A stretch of 64,000 bases of DNA from Allacma fusca (lineage: Eukaryota; Arthropoda; Collembola; Symphypleona; Sminthuridae), in the NCBI GenBank assembly GCA_947179485.1, contig OX359249.1, forward strand, positions 37,744,250 to 37,808,249. Reading direction: 5' to 3'. How positions within the stretch are numbered: the stretch's first letter is position 1; each line of letters opens with the position of its first letter. Both the position numbers and the translations under genes were made by a program. Positions 1 through 9,461 of the stretch are shown here, piece by piece. The notes beneath the pieces were generated by a model that made no database searches, was not told the origin of the DNA, and was given only the letters and a program-made list of their open reading frames with translations.

Positions 1-780
1 TTACCACTCACCCAAGTTCCCTCAAACGTCAAGATAATCTCAGAGTACTATATTCCTTACAGGAAAAAGCAATATTTGGATTCATAAATAACCCGGCTCT
101 ACCCGGTGGACGACCTGATGCGGGTACATACCCAACACCACACAGCAATCATCATATACTTCTAAAAAACCCGCCTATCTGCTGAAGACTTCCGGAATGA
201 GTTCCGAATAAAATTGATTCCGAACCACAAAATTACAGTGAAGCCGCCTGGCAGAAGCTCAATGGCTATTTCAGGGTTCGGATACTTGAAAAGGAACCTT
301 TTCAAGAGAAACCAAAAGACAATTTTAGGGGTCTGGAAAGTGTTACGAGAGGTGGACCACTTAAGACCTTGTCCAACGGGTCAGCCGATATTGGAAAAAT
401 TAGTGTCCTCTGATAGGGAAGAAGTGTGGTAGTGAAAATAAAAATATAACAAGGTTATATAAAAAGTGTAACATGACTTATTTTTCACATCAAAAGTGAG
501 TAAAATAACTTGAATAACCCTCTGTATATGACTAGTTTTGAATAGCGATGCTACAAATGAAGGTTTCATAGTTTGTTGGTTCAGTCGCATAGCACATGAT
601 TCAGAAATAGCTGACTTCAGTACTACTAGATATATGTATGTATATAAACATTAATGTACGATACAGAGAAAGTGCTAACGGCTTAATAAACTAGTGTATT
701 CTACACAAAATGATGCTGATAATGAGATGAGTAAACATCCATCGATTTAGTCAATGGAAAATACATACAAGCCAATTGTA
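1..780. other. Left edge, no supported gene
   Basis: No gene can be supported here. One plus-strand frame is open from about 183 to 432 and could be an old transposon or exon remnant, but the upstream part of that frame has stops and the translation matches no family I know. CCCGG-type words near 92-108 recall the AACCCG-rich block at 4,140-5,380. Confidence 0.4.
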
Positions 781-2110
781 AATATATGCACATTGCGTAC
801 TGCAAATAAGCTGGGTAGTTAGCCTTTCGAGGTAATTGGAAATTGCAATCGCAAACCAATAGGAGCTTTACCCTTTAAATGGAAGAACGAAGTTTTCATT
901 TCAAATATGTCATAAAAAGATAGCGGATCAAGCCAACGACTGCGTCGGTGGATAACAGAGCTGCGTTCAAGTTAAAGTATAACTTGAACAGTTCAAGTGC
1001 GTATCAAGTTCAAGTCAAGTCAAGTGCAGACAATTTCATAACTTGAAACTTGAACATCAAGTTCAAGTGAAATTATAATTTTTACTTGAATTTTCAAGTA
1101 CAAGTTCGATCAAGTTCAAGTTAATAATTTATTACTTGATTGCTAAATCAAGTTAAGTTCAAGTACACTGAATGGAAGTACTTGAATAAAACTTGAGTAT
1201 AACTTAAGTTTTTTCACTGCAAAGCATTGTAAGCATTGCTTAATTAGTTGCATCCCGCTAAAAATAATATTGGGCGTCAATAATCATTGATCAGAATAAT
1301 GACATCTTTGTTTGTTTTTATTCGATCGATATTAAAGTCGCTTCCACAATGCCCAGTGGTCGAAGTCGAGAATAATTCTTGTGTCCTGTTTCCATACGTC
1401 AAATAATTAAAAGTTCCGACTTATTGTTTTATAAGGATGTTCTTGATACTCGGGGCTCTTGTTTTATTATAAAAATGAAATTATTGTTCAGTTCACCTGT
1501 TCAGAAGCTAAGAAGTTTAAAAACAATTTATTTCCTGTAAGAATAATTTTTTGTAGATTTAATGGCGCAACAATAATATGGCTGCTAAACCTCTTAACTG
1601 TGGAAATTAAACTACAATGTTTACAGCTTTTTGATCCAGTATTTTAAACTTTTTAGCAATTTTAAAGTAAAAAATACCATCCGATATGTCGTTTAGTTTA
1701 TTCTAATTACGGCCCAACAAAATATCACCTATAATAATTGTGGACGGAATTTATAATATTTTTTATTCATTTACGAAAAAAGTACTTGAATAAACAAGTA
1801 GAAGTTCACGTTCAAGTCAAGTTATATGTCCAACTTGAACATCAAGTTCAAGTTCTGTAAAGTGAACTTCAAAATCGTGTACTTGAATACTGAAGTTCCT
1901 TGAGAAACTTGATTCATCGAGTGCAAGTGCGGATACCTCCTTTAGACATTTTTTCAAGTTCAAGTCAAGTTGTCTAAAATAACTTGACTTGAACGCAGCT
2001 CTGGTGGATAACCCCTTTTCCCCAATAACACTGACGCAGTCTAACGGCTTGATTCGCCAGTATTTTTTTCAAATCGAATATTTTTTAAATAATTACCATT
2101 GCTTCTGAAA
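781..2110. repeat. Dispersed hairpin-bearing repeat, copy 1 (interrupted)
   Basis: This repeat is recognised by its second copy at 5,385-5,575. Both begin with a stretch around GCAAATAAGC-GGGTAGTTA and end with ...CCCAATAACA...GACGCAG...CTTG-TTC-GCCAGTAT. Near the right end it forms an imperfect stem of about 28 bp: 923-950 pairs with 2,029-2,058 (core GACTGCGTC / GACGCAGTC). The loop of that stem, GGTGGATAAC, was the insertion site of the 1,046-bp element at 957-2,002. The second copy lacks the insertion and so acts as a related empty site. A half copy of the stem also occurs at 3,446-3,479. Class unknown; it may itself be a non-autonomous transposon. Confidence 0.65.
957..2002. mobile_element. 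1,046-bp TIR element with 10-bp target duplication (MULE-like)
   Basis: The two ends are perfect 16-bp inverted repeats, AGAGCTGCGTTCAAGT at 957-972 and its complement at 1,987-2,002. They are flanked by the direct repeat GGTGGATAAC (947-956 and 2,003-2,012), a 10-bp target-site duplication. Roughly 260 bp at the left end and 210 bp at the right are packed with irregularly spaced ACTTGAA / TTCAAGT words in both orientations; the middle (about 1,220-1,780) is not. No transposase remains. TIRs with 9-10 bp duplications are typical of Mutator-like elements, and arrays of a short subterminal word are typical of transposase binding regions; the superfamily is inferred from the duplication length only. 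Confidence 0.8.
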
Positions 2111-2313
2111 TACAACTAGTAAAAGCCCTGTGCTTCACAGGCGCAATTCGTTTCATATAGCTAGTTGGTAATTCATCAATAAAAAATTATGTTACAACGC
2201 TCCAGCCCATTAAAGTTTTCTCCCAAACTCAATATTTGGCTATACAAGTGGAATTTAACTAATCGCTTGATCAATTTAATACCAACATTGTTATTAAATC
2301 TTACTGTTGCACC

Positions 2314-3181
2314 TAGGGGAGCCACCAGTACTTATTTCGTAAGTACTGTACTTATTTCAGACATGCTTATCTTGTATCTTATGGGGAGGCCATAAGGTAC
2401 TGATATTAGCTCGAGCCCGCTTTTAAAATTTGAAAATAATTTGAAAGGTAAAACAGCAAAGATTGAAGAGTTTTTCAACAATGTTCATTGGGGCGATACA
2501 ATACTATTAATTCCGAACTAGTCGTAAGCTAAACTATGCGAATTTGTGAAGTACATTACCGCACGGTACGACTTTTCACCTAACAATTACCACAAAAAGG
2601 TGAGCATCCTTAGCCTAGAAAAATCGTTTTTATTTCAAGACCTAATAGAAGCAGCCAAATCAGTTCAGGTGGACGTTGACGTTGACAAAATGTTTCCAGA
2701 ATACTGCAAATTATAAGATTTTGCTGATAAATTAGAATCTGGTGCATTCAAATCTCTTTCTGCGGCTGAAAAATACCTATAGTTTTTCGAAGAAAACGGG
2801 ACGTAGGATACTGAGCTTTTCAAGCTGATATCCATGATTTTGAGACTTTGATTGAAAGAATATTTTCGCTAATGCGACAAATATGGACAGAACAGAGAAA
2901 TTCTCTCGTATTTGATAGCGTCCTCTCAGAACTGCAAATTATTGTCAACTTTCAAAACAAATCTTGCTCATGTATGTACAACCAGTTTCTAGAGAATAAA
3001 GAACTACTATTAGCTGCCAAGCCAGATAAGAAGTACACTTGGAAGAGCAAGCATTCCAAATAACTCAATACATTCATGCATATTGGGTAGTACCTAATTA
3101 TTTCTAAATATCAATTTTTAATAAATTTTAATTTTTAATTAATAGGTACTTATTTGACGCTTCACAAAAGTGGCCCCCCTA
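2314..3181 (+). mobile_element. Internally deleted hAT transposon, 868 bp
   Basis: Termini TAGGGGAGCCAC (2,314-2,325) and the complement of TAGGGGGGCCAC (3,170-3,181) match at 11 of 12 positions. They are bounded by an exact 8-bp direct repeat GTTGCACC at 2,306-2,313 and 3,182-3,189. An 8-bp duplication with short TIRs of this form is the hallmark of hAT elements. The interior keeps only the C-terminal part of a transposase, on the plus strand and broken by stops, so the copy is not autonomous. The intact target duplication suggests a younger insertion than the surrounding repeats. Confidence 0.92.
2620..3063 (+). pseudogene. hAT transposase C-terminal remnant
   Basis: The clearest part is an open stretch at 2,848-3,063. 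It contains IERIFSLMRQIWTEQRN followed by a hydrophobic segment ending in ...VNF...C..., then LENKELLLAA and KYTW. This is the layout of the hAT family C-terminal dimerisation domain (ERxFSLM-x-W-x-x-xRN-x-L...) in long ZBED/SCAN-associated transposases. Upstream, from about 2,620, the same reading continues in pieces interrupted by stop codons and frame changes (for example the DVDKMFPEYCKL and SLSAAEKYL stretches). The DNA-binding BED finger and catalytic region are missing. It lies wholly inside the 868-bp hAT element. Confidence 0.85.
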
Positions 3182-3189
3182 GTTGCACC

Positions 3190-4039
3190 ACTGTTTGATG
3201 CCTCACCCCTTAGTGGATCAGCACAACGTGCTGAATGAATACGATTTTTTTGTTATTATAATTTGTATATAGCTCAGTTGTACCGTAATAATGTAACTGA
3301 AGCCTCAGACACTGGACGCGCTGATAATTTAAATTATGAAAAACGAAAGGAATTTATATTCGCGCAACCACTGCTGCCCGCCAAGTTTTAATTCTATTTC
3401 TATTCTGTTTACAACTAAGTCTTGTATATTCAAGTTCTATTATACGAGCAGCATAGCCACCGCCTGCGTCGGTGGAAGCATGCTATGTAATGTAATGGGA
3501 GAGGACGCGGAGCTAAAGCCAAAGCGTGCTGCGTTGTGTGCTTGTACATTGCATTACTTATAGTAAAAGCGCTTTATGGCATTGTGCACTCGCAAGCCTA
3601 AAAAGCGCGTTGAGGACGGAGCGAAGATTTAAAAATGTCCCCTCTTCCACTGTCATCATCTTCAAATTATTGTATTTAGATACTGCTAAAGGTTTGGCGA
3701 GGCTATTCAAGTCTATTCCTATTCCAACAAAATTAGATAATTCCTATTCTACTCCTATTCAAATTCTATTCATCAGCAATTAAAAACCGCGCGCTGAAAA
3801 CTAGTGGATAAAGCGCGCTGTATAAATATAACTACATTTTCTTTCACAATTCCAATTTCCAGGTCCTTGAATTATAACTTGCTATTGACAATGATAATAA
3901 AATAACTGATATTTACCAAATTTCCAGGCAGAAGAGAATTAAACGGGCGTATAAATAATTATTTGTACTCAATAATTGACAGCTAACAGACCTGAATTAA
4001 TAAAGTAATGCCTACCCTCAAAATATATTTCTAGTTTTT
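3190..4039. other. Repeat-derived spacer between hAT and the next nest
   Basis: No gene seen. Bases 3,446-3,479 hold a partial copy of the hairpin stem from the repeat at 781-2,110. Bases 3,575-3,690 are a dispersed repeat shared with 5,628-5,715. Bases 3,715-3,775 are rich in ATTCC/TTCCTATTC words. The small plus-strand open frames here are short and carry no recognisable domain. Confidence 0.5.
3575..3690 (+). repeat. Dispersed repeat, copy A (pair with 5,628-5,715)
   Basis: The two stretches align in the same orientation. Shared words include AAGCGCGTT, GAAG(A/T)TTTAAAA and ATCTTCAAATTAT-GTA, with small indels between them. The pair flanks the nested repeats at 4,040-5,580, so the stretch between them may have inserted into, or been duplicated with, a common older repeat. 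Family unknown. Confidence 0.55.
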
Positions 4040-4130
4040 AGGGTGGCGCCAGCCCCTTAGTAAAAAAAACCTTGTCTGTACGTCCGTATGTGTGTCCTTC
4101 CGCACGATATCTCAAAAACCGCTGCACCCG
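4040..4130 (-). mobile_element. Terminal fragment of the 394-bp TIR element family
   Basis: Reading from AGGGTGGCGCCAGCCCCTTAG at 4,040, about 90 bp match the reverse complement of the right end of the element at 6,486-6,879. The match includes the terminal AGGGTGGCG-CAGCCCC, the CTTGTC-GTACGTCCGT stretch and CCGCACGAT. The match fades after about 4,125, so this is a truncated copy in the opposite orientation. Confidence 0.8.
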
Positions 4131-4139
4131 AACAAATAC

Positions 4140-5380
4140 TCTATTGGCCCGACCCGGCCCGCCGGGGTCCGGGTTGAATAACAATAATAGGAATGGGACT
4201 GTTCTGGTCCCGACCAGAAATTTTGGTCCGTTCTGGTCTGTTCCGGTCTGTTCCCTGGTTACGAAAGGACCAAATGTAACTGGTCCAAGAACCTTCATAG
4301 ACCAATTAAACCCGGTCCAGCTCAAAGAACAGACCAGAATGTTTGGTCCTTTGTTTGGACCAGACCATTTGGAACGTTCCAGCAAACATGTCAAATGGTC
4401 GGACCAGATTCGATAGATGACCATTTACGTATTTCCAATTCCCGCGAATAGAATAGCATTGCTAGATTTTGCTACACTTTGTTTCAAATAATCAAATAAA
4501 TAATTCAAAACATTGTCTAAATTGTCAAATGCTTGGATGTTGTGATAGTATTATGAACCTATTCGGTCCTAGTGGTCTGGTCTGTTCTGTTCCGGTCTGG
4601 TCCGAGTTATTTTGAGGAACAGAACATATGTTCCTGTTCCAGCAATTTGTACGGACCAGATTGTTCCGGTCCTAAAATCTAAAAGACCTTATGGTCCTGG
4701 TCCTACACTGAGAACAGATCAAATGGTCTGGTCCAGGCTCAAGGACCAGATCATTCCAAGAAATCCTGGAACATTCCGGAACAGTCCCACTCCTAATCAA
4801 TAAATATTTGATATTCAACCCGGACCGTTTTATGCGCCTTAAATTTTGTGAAGCCCGAACCCGTTAAAAACCCGGTCTCCAAAATTTTTAGCAACCCGAA
4901 CCCACTAAAAACCCGATCTTTAAATGGTTTTTGTAACCCGATGAAAACCCGGCGTTGTAGTAACAATTGAATCCGATGTTTAAACCTTTGTTTACCTATA
5001 TTATATTGACATATACTGATACATCCCAACTCATCACATTCAATAAGCGTGCACTAAAGGAGCAAACCTTCTTGTTCAAACTGTTTAAGTATGTGAACGT
5101 ATTAAAAACAAATGAACTATTATTTTTCATGAATATACATACGTGAAAGCAATGATTGAACTCTGCGCAACGTCAAATATGCATTCCACCTATTTGTACT
5201 AAATTCTATTCTACTAGGATTGTCGGGTCATTTGTAATTTCTGGCCCGCCCGAAACCCGAACTGAAAAATAAATACAGGCCCAAGCCCGATCTTAACCCG
5301 GTTTCATTGTTTTAGTGCAGCCCGAACCCGGCCGGGCCGAGTTTGGGCCGGCCCGACTCCGAAAACCCGCTTCCGGGTAA
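4140..5380. repeat. AACCCG-word block, interrupted by a GGACC-word element
   Basis: Bases 4,140-4,180 and about 4,800-5,380 are densely sown with AACCCG / CGGGTT words, mostly as AGCCCGAACCCG and AAAACCCGG. They are irregularly spaced and too diverged for a simple tandem array. The inner ends carry a perfect 15-bp inverted repeat, GGTCCGGGTTGAATA at 4,166-4,180 and its complement at 4,812-4,826, on either side of the 4,189-4,794 element. GC content is well above the surroundings. No coding content. Its outer ends could not be fixed. Confidence 0.6.
4189..4794. mobile_element. 606-bp TIR element filled with GGACC/GGTCC words
   Basis: The ends AGGAATGGGACTGTTC (4,189-4,204) and the complement of AGGAGTGGGACTGTTC (4,779-4,794) form a 16-bp TIR with one mismatch. 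Inside, GGTCC, GGACC, TGGTCTG and GAACAGACC words recur dozens of times in both orientations at both ends; the centre (about 4,430-4,550) is ordinary A/T-rich sequence. The flanks are A/T-rich and only imperfectly duplicated, so no clean target duplication is claimed. The layout is the same as in the 957-2,002 element but with a different word. The 128-codon and 114-codon open frames here lie on opposite strands and are by-products of the word bias. Confidence 0.65.
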
Positions 5381-5384
5381 ATAT

Positions 5385-5575
5385 ATATGCATATTGTGTA
5401 CCGCAAATAAGCCGGGTAGTTATCCTTTATGGTAATCAGATAAAGTCACAGACTGCGTAGATCCCCATTTCCCAATAACAACACCGACGCAGCCTAGTGG
5501 CTTGTTCCGCCAGTATTATAATTATATTGCCGAAGTAATTTTTCTAATCGAATATTTTTAAATGACCTTTGCTTG
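5385..5575. repeat. Dispersed hairpin-bearing repeat, copy 2 (empty site)
   Basis: This matches the left part (from 781) and right end (to about 2,075) of copy 1, with the internal 110 bp or so deleted and without the 1,046-bp insertion. The hairpin loop region, GACTGCG...CCCCATTTCCCAATAACA...GACGCAG at about 5,451-5,490, is therefore a related unoccupied version of the insertion site. It supports the boundaries assigned to the 957-2,002 element. Confidence 0.7.
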
Positions 5576-5627
5576 AGATACAAATTCATATGATTATAAT
5601 CTAGCATTACAGAACTTCTTTAAATAC

Positions 5628-5715
5628 ACAATTTGTACTCTCGAACCCATAAAGCGCGTTTACTAGAGAGTGAAGTTTTAAAATCCTTTCATTATCTTCA
5701 AATTATGGTATACTA
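5628..5715 (+). repeat. Dispersed repeat, copy B (pair with 3,575-3,690)
   Basis: This is the shorter, diverged partner of 3,575-3,690 in the same orientation, sharing AAGCGCGTT, GAAGTTTTAAAAT and ATCTTCAAATTATGGTA. It lies just beyond the second hairpin-bearing repeat. No coding content. Confidence 0.55.
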
Positions 5716-6485
5716 ATGACATCGGCTATGTGAAATTGACAAGCTCCATCCAGTGGGAGCGCGATTAGGGAGGGGTCGAAGTTTTTAAAACGTGCTTGGA
5801 GGGAGAATATAACCTTATGTAATTTAATTTTAGTTATTAGTGTCGTATAACCTCCGGCGTCCGGCATGTACAAAAACAATTAATAAAATCCGTGCAATGA
5901 ACCGACTTGAGCAACTTCTTTTACAGGTGCAGGAAAGTGAAACTTGCGAACTTATAACAATTTTAAATTAATAGTTAACATGGGGAAAATAATTTGGAAG
6001 GTATTTACGGTGATCGATTAAATAAAATACTCGTAAATACACAGCTGAAGAACTTCACGATGTAAAACTCGTAACGTCATTTCTACATGACGCATTGATG
6101 GAGCTTGTACGTTATTTATGAACAATCCTACGGTGATACCTGCTCTGACTAATTGTCAAAGTGTTCTAATTGTGACAAGTTGTATTATGCCAAACTATTA
6201 CATAGTTTATAATTCGTCCGCTATGTGGCGATTGCATGTCCTTGCAGTAGCAATTTTATAGATTTTAATTAATTCCAATTAACCTAGCCGCAGCTTGTGA
6301 TCGAAAGTATGAAAAGGCACATTAACAGCGAATAACCTATTTTTCGGTACTAGTATCATTTCGTTAAGTTGTGCTGTTATGGAGATATCGGGTTTACAAA
6401 CCTTGGGTGGGAGGATTGCACAAATGTATAAGAAAGTTTCACTTTCTAAAAAATCATCGCTACGCGATAATTTGAGGCTTCGCGT
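5716..6485. other. Spacer, nothing recognised
   Basis: No open frame, TIR pair or repeat partner was found in this A/T-rich stretch. TTCGCG-TAG and CTACGCG words just before 6,486 adjoin the next transposon. Confidence 0.4.
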
Positions 6486-6879
6486 AGGGTGGCGTCAGCC
6501 GCGGCCGTCAAAGTAGGAAAAATTTTCGTTTTTTTCGAAATTTCAGAATTGTTTTCGAAAAAATTATCAGGACGATTTCAACCGAATAGACAGTAACCAT
6601 TACGTTTTACATCAGCAATATTCGCAAAAAGTTTCATTGAAATCGATTCAGTAGTTTTAGAGATAACAGTCATTTGACATAAAGTCCAAAATTTCAAGAA
6701 TTTTTTTCGAAAAAACTATCCGGCCGATTTCAACCAAATACGAACTCAGCCTTACTTTTGATACAAGTAATACCCATAAAAAATTTCATTGAAATCGGTT
6801 CAGGAGTTTTTGCGTAATCGTGCGGAGGGACACACGGACGTACGGACAAGGCTATTTTACTAGGGGCTGACGCCACCCT
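6486..6879. mobile_element. 394-bp TIR element with internal degenerate duplication
   Basis: Perfect 15-bp inverted ends AGGGTGGCGTCAGCC lie at 6,486-6,500 and, complemented, at 6,865-6,879. The interior is two diverged tandem units of roughly 140 bp. Each contains TTTTTTCGAAAAAA-TATC, CGATTTCAACC-AATA and TTTCATTGAAATCG-TTCAG. The right end carries CGGAGGGACACACGGACGTACGGAC. Repeats with a TTTCAT-GAAATCGGTTCAG core and a CGGAC tail are widespread in arthropod genomes. A fragment in reverse orientation lies at 4,040-4,130. No clear target duplication is visible, so the superfamily is left open. Confidence 0.8.
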
Positions 6880-8745
6880 TAAAAAACAACTCTTAGAAGC
6901 AACAAGAAAATCCTGCTACAACAAAATAACAACTAGTTTAGTAAGAGAAAATGCATCCACAACAACAAAACCAACAACAAATGACAGCAGTGCACGCAGT
7001 ACATAAACAAGTATGCTCTTCCCTAGTACATTAAGAGGATGTCGCTTAGCCCCTTAGTCACCTACCTACCACCTCGTAATGCTAATCACCGAGTCTCATT
7101 AATTATTCAGCGTATGCTGGGGTGCTCTCATTGCCTTAACATACCAAAGAGACGCATTTCTTGGTTAGTTTATGTCACAGGGAGCTAAAGATTTGCATAG
7201 AATTCAGGTCTGGTTAATTATATCCGCATACATTCTCCCATCTGCGGACTTCCCCTTACTTAAGTCATCAATTGAACAGGATTGTCTTTTCCTTACTCTT
7301 AATGATTTTCAAAATTCAGACTTAACACAACAGTACTAAAAATAATTGATTACCATTATTTCACTAGTCGAGGAATGTTACGCTAATTAATGTAGCTAGC
7401 CCCATGCGAATGCCCCAACTGTCCTAAAGGACGCTAAAATACAAACCTATACGCTTCTAATTTTAATCGACTAAATTATGAAAGTTTGAAAATGTGCAAT
7501 AAAATACCGATTTTCTTTCCTTTTCGAGGGGCCATGACTCGAGTTGTTCTCTGGATGTGGCGTATCGCACTTACGTATAGTTTACTCCTGTATCAACGAG
7601 AAGACGAACGATGCAGCGTGGCCAACTCACGAACACGATGTGATCAACTGCTAGTCTCTGCCGCTTGGAATGATGCACTGGGCGTCGAGGCTTTCCTCGC
7701 AGAGTCGCATGAACGCTTCCAAGTCCCGAACGTATCACAGATACTGACTCTGCGCCTGCGTGACATCGTTCCGGATGCAAATTAAGTCTCCGTCCTTTGT
7801 TTGCTCTTCGATTTGATGCGTAGTTAGAAGTCACGCTATAAGTAGATATGTATAGCCCTTATAAGAATCTTATACACTTGTCATTACATTAGCATGTACT
7901 TACATGTACGCTATTAATTTTATCTGTAGGGACAAACATGTGTGGACTTTGGATGTTTGGACTTTGGACATGGACTTGGGTCATTTAAAACCTACTTAAG
8001 TATACTTAATCCCAAGTTAATGTGTCTCCTTGTAACAGCATTTCTATTGGGCGAAGTGGAATATACTGATGAGGAAATAAGTAATGATTGCAGCGCTTAA
8101 GGAGTAACTATCATAAGTTTTGATGCATAAGTTATGAATCATAACGCTACAATAAATGATTGCTAATTTACCGGTTTAATGACAAGGTCGGTTCGTCCAA
8201 TCAGCTCAGTGTATATCGTAGGTTCGTTAAGAATAGAAATCCGATTGTGCACATTGCCCCGAAAATTGTCAATACAGTGTTCACGACACGCTGCTTTAGA
8301 TTTACTGAATGTTCAGTTCCAGTACGAAATATAAATAAAGTACAGCTCTTGATTGTTATTTTCAAAATAATTTAGGTCATAGGTCCAAGCACCTTTATTC
8401 TGTTTGTAATTTTATTTGGTTCAAATTTTTTAACTCATGGCGCATGGGTTGTTGAGATCCTTCCCGGGTGATATTTTAATGGGTCCGCTCCACGATAAGT
8501 AATAATGAGCTAATCACTTTGCATTTATTGTGCTTGATTCCGCAGTGGATAACAAAAGTGTAATGGGTACAATAATAAAGAGGTTTAGTATTTTGTGGGA
8601 TTGATACTTCAGTCATTGATGGACTCGGATGAATATTTTCGGGGTTATTCGACTTGGTAATTGTCAGTACTGAGTCTTATTATGGCGTACCTCGTCAAGT
8701 ATGGGGACTATACAAGATGTAGATAAACGCATGGAATCGACTTTA
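6880..8745. other. Spacer with one GC-richer open stretch
   Basis: Mostly ordinary A/T-rich spacer. A GC-richer patch at about 7,500-7,800 is open on both strands (plus 7,486-7,785, minus 7,571-7,834), with coding-like composition compared with its surroundings. Neither translation matches a family I recognise and no splice sites clearly frame it. It may be a decayed exon or transposon remnant. Confidence 0.4.
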
Positions 8746-9461
8746 ATGCTGGGTTTATAGTCGACATTTTTTTTCATTTCACTCAATGATTCGCACGTTT
8801 TCACGTATGGTTCACATTTATAGTCGCTTTCGTGAAACTTTTTTCATTCAAGTTTCACGCGGCAATCATTTCACGACAGTTTCATGATTTCCGCGCGTTT
8901 ATAGTTCCCAGAGCCGTAATAATTTTCACTCGCTTTTCAGTTTTATCAAAGTTGAAACTGTTTCAACTTTTGGCAACGTGAAAGTAGAATGAAAAGTCCA
9001 AAACTAGTGTACGCTCCATAATTTTGTATCAAAATGTCACGAAAAAGGACTGCTAGGGCCAGTTAAGCTGAGTTTGATCAAAAATTAATAGAAGAAGTAA
9101 AGAAACGGCCTTCTATACATAAAAAACAACATCCTGATCACAAAAATGCACTGATTATTGCAAATGCTTATTATTATTTATTTTATCTTCCATGCAAGAA
9201 GAAATTATAGTAGTTTACGTTTATTCACGGCTGCCATTTTTATGGCCGGTCAAAGATCACTGACTTAAAACTTAACAATTGGAGGTTTCTAGTTTTCGGT
9301 GAGTAAAATAGCAGTGAAAACGAACGAAAATATTAGCCCCGCTTTCGCGCGTGAATCGTTCGAACTATAAACCATCGGAATTATAACTTCATGAAAGTTG
9401 CGTGAAAAAGATTGGTGAGTGAAAAGTCAATGAAAAATCAAAGCGACTATAAACAAGGCAT
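8746..9461 (+). mobile_element. 716-bp TIR element carrying a broken MADF gene
   Basis: The ends ATGCTGGGTTTATAGTCG (8,746-8,763) and the complement of ATGCCTTGTTTATAGTCG (9,444-9,461) agree at 15 of 18 positions. The word GTTTATAGT or its complement recurs inside both ends (around 8,818, 8,898 and 9,361), and GTGAAA/TTTCAC words are frequent. The centre holds a short MADF-like open frame. PIF/Harbinger elements carry a second gene with a Myb/SANT/MADF-type DNA-binding domain, so this may be a deletion derivative of that group; the expected 3-bp target duplication could not be confirmed. Confidence 0.65.
9034..9210 (+). pseudogene. MADF-domain fragment inside the 716-bp element
   Basis: The frame from ATG 9,034 begins MSRKRTARAS and meets a stop at 9,064-9,066. 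It then continues open with FDQKLIEEVKKRPS, followed by HPDHKNALIIANA, to a stop at 9,208. F-x-x-x-LI-x-x-V-x-x-x-P followed by HPDxKN is the start of the MADF (Myb/SANT-like) DNA-binding domain. The remaining two thirds of the domain are absent, so the fragment is not functional. Frame and residues are seen directly; the family is from recognition. Confidence 0.7.

Noticed and set aside
183-432. Open frame at the left edge as a gene
   Set aside because: The frame has stops upstream, no recognised domain and no clear splice sites; evidence is too weak.
4038-4424. Overlapping open frames of 128 (minus) and 114 (plus) codons
   Set aside because: They are open on both strands because the GGACC/GGTCC word repeats lack stop codons. 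They cross a transposon boundary and have no domain.
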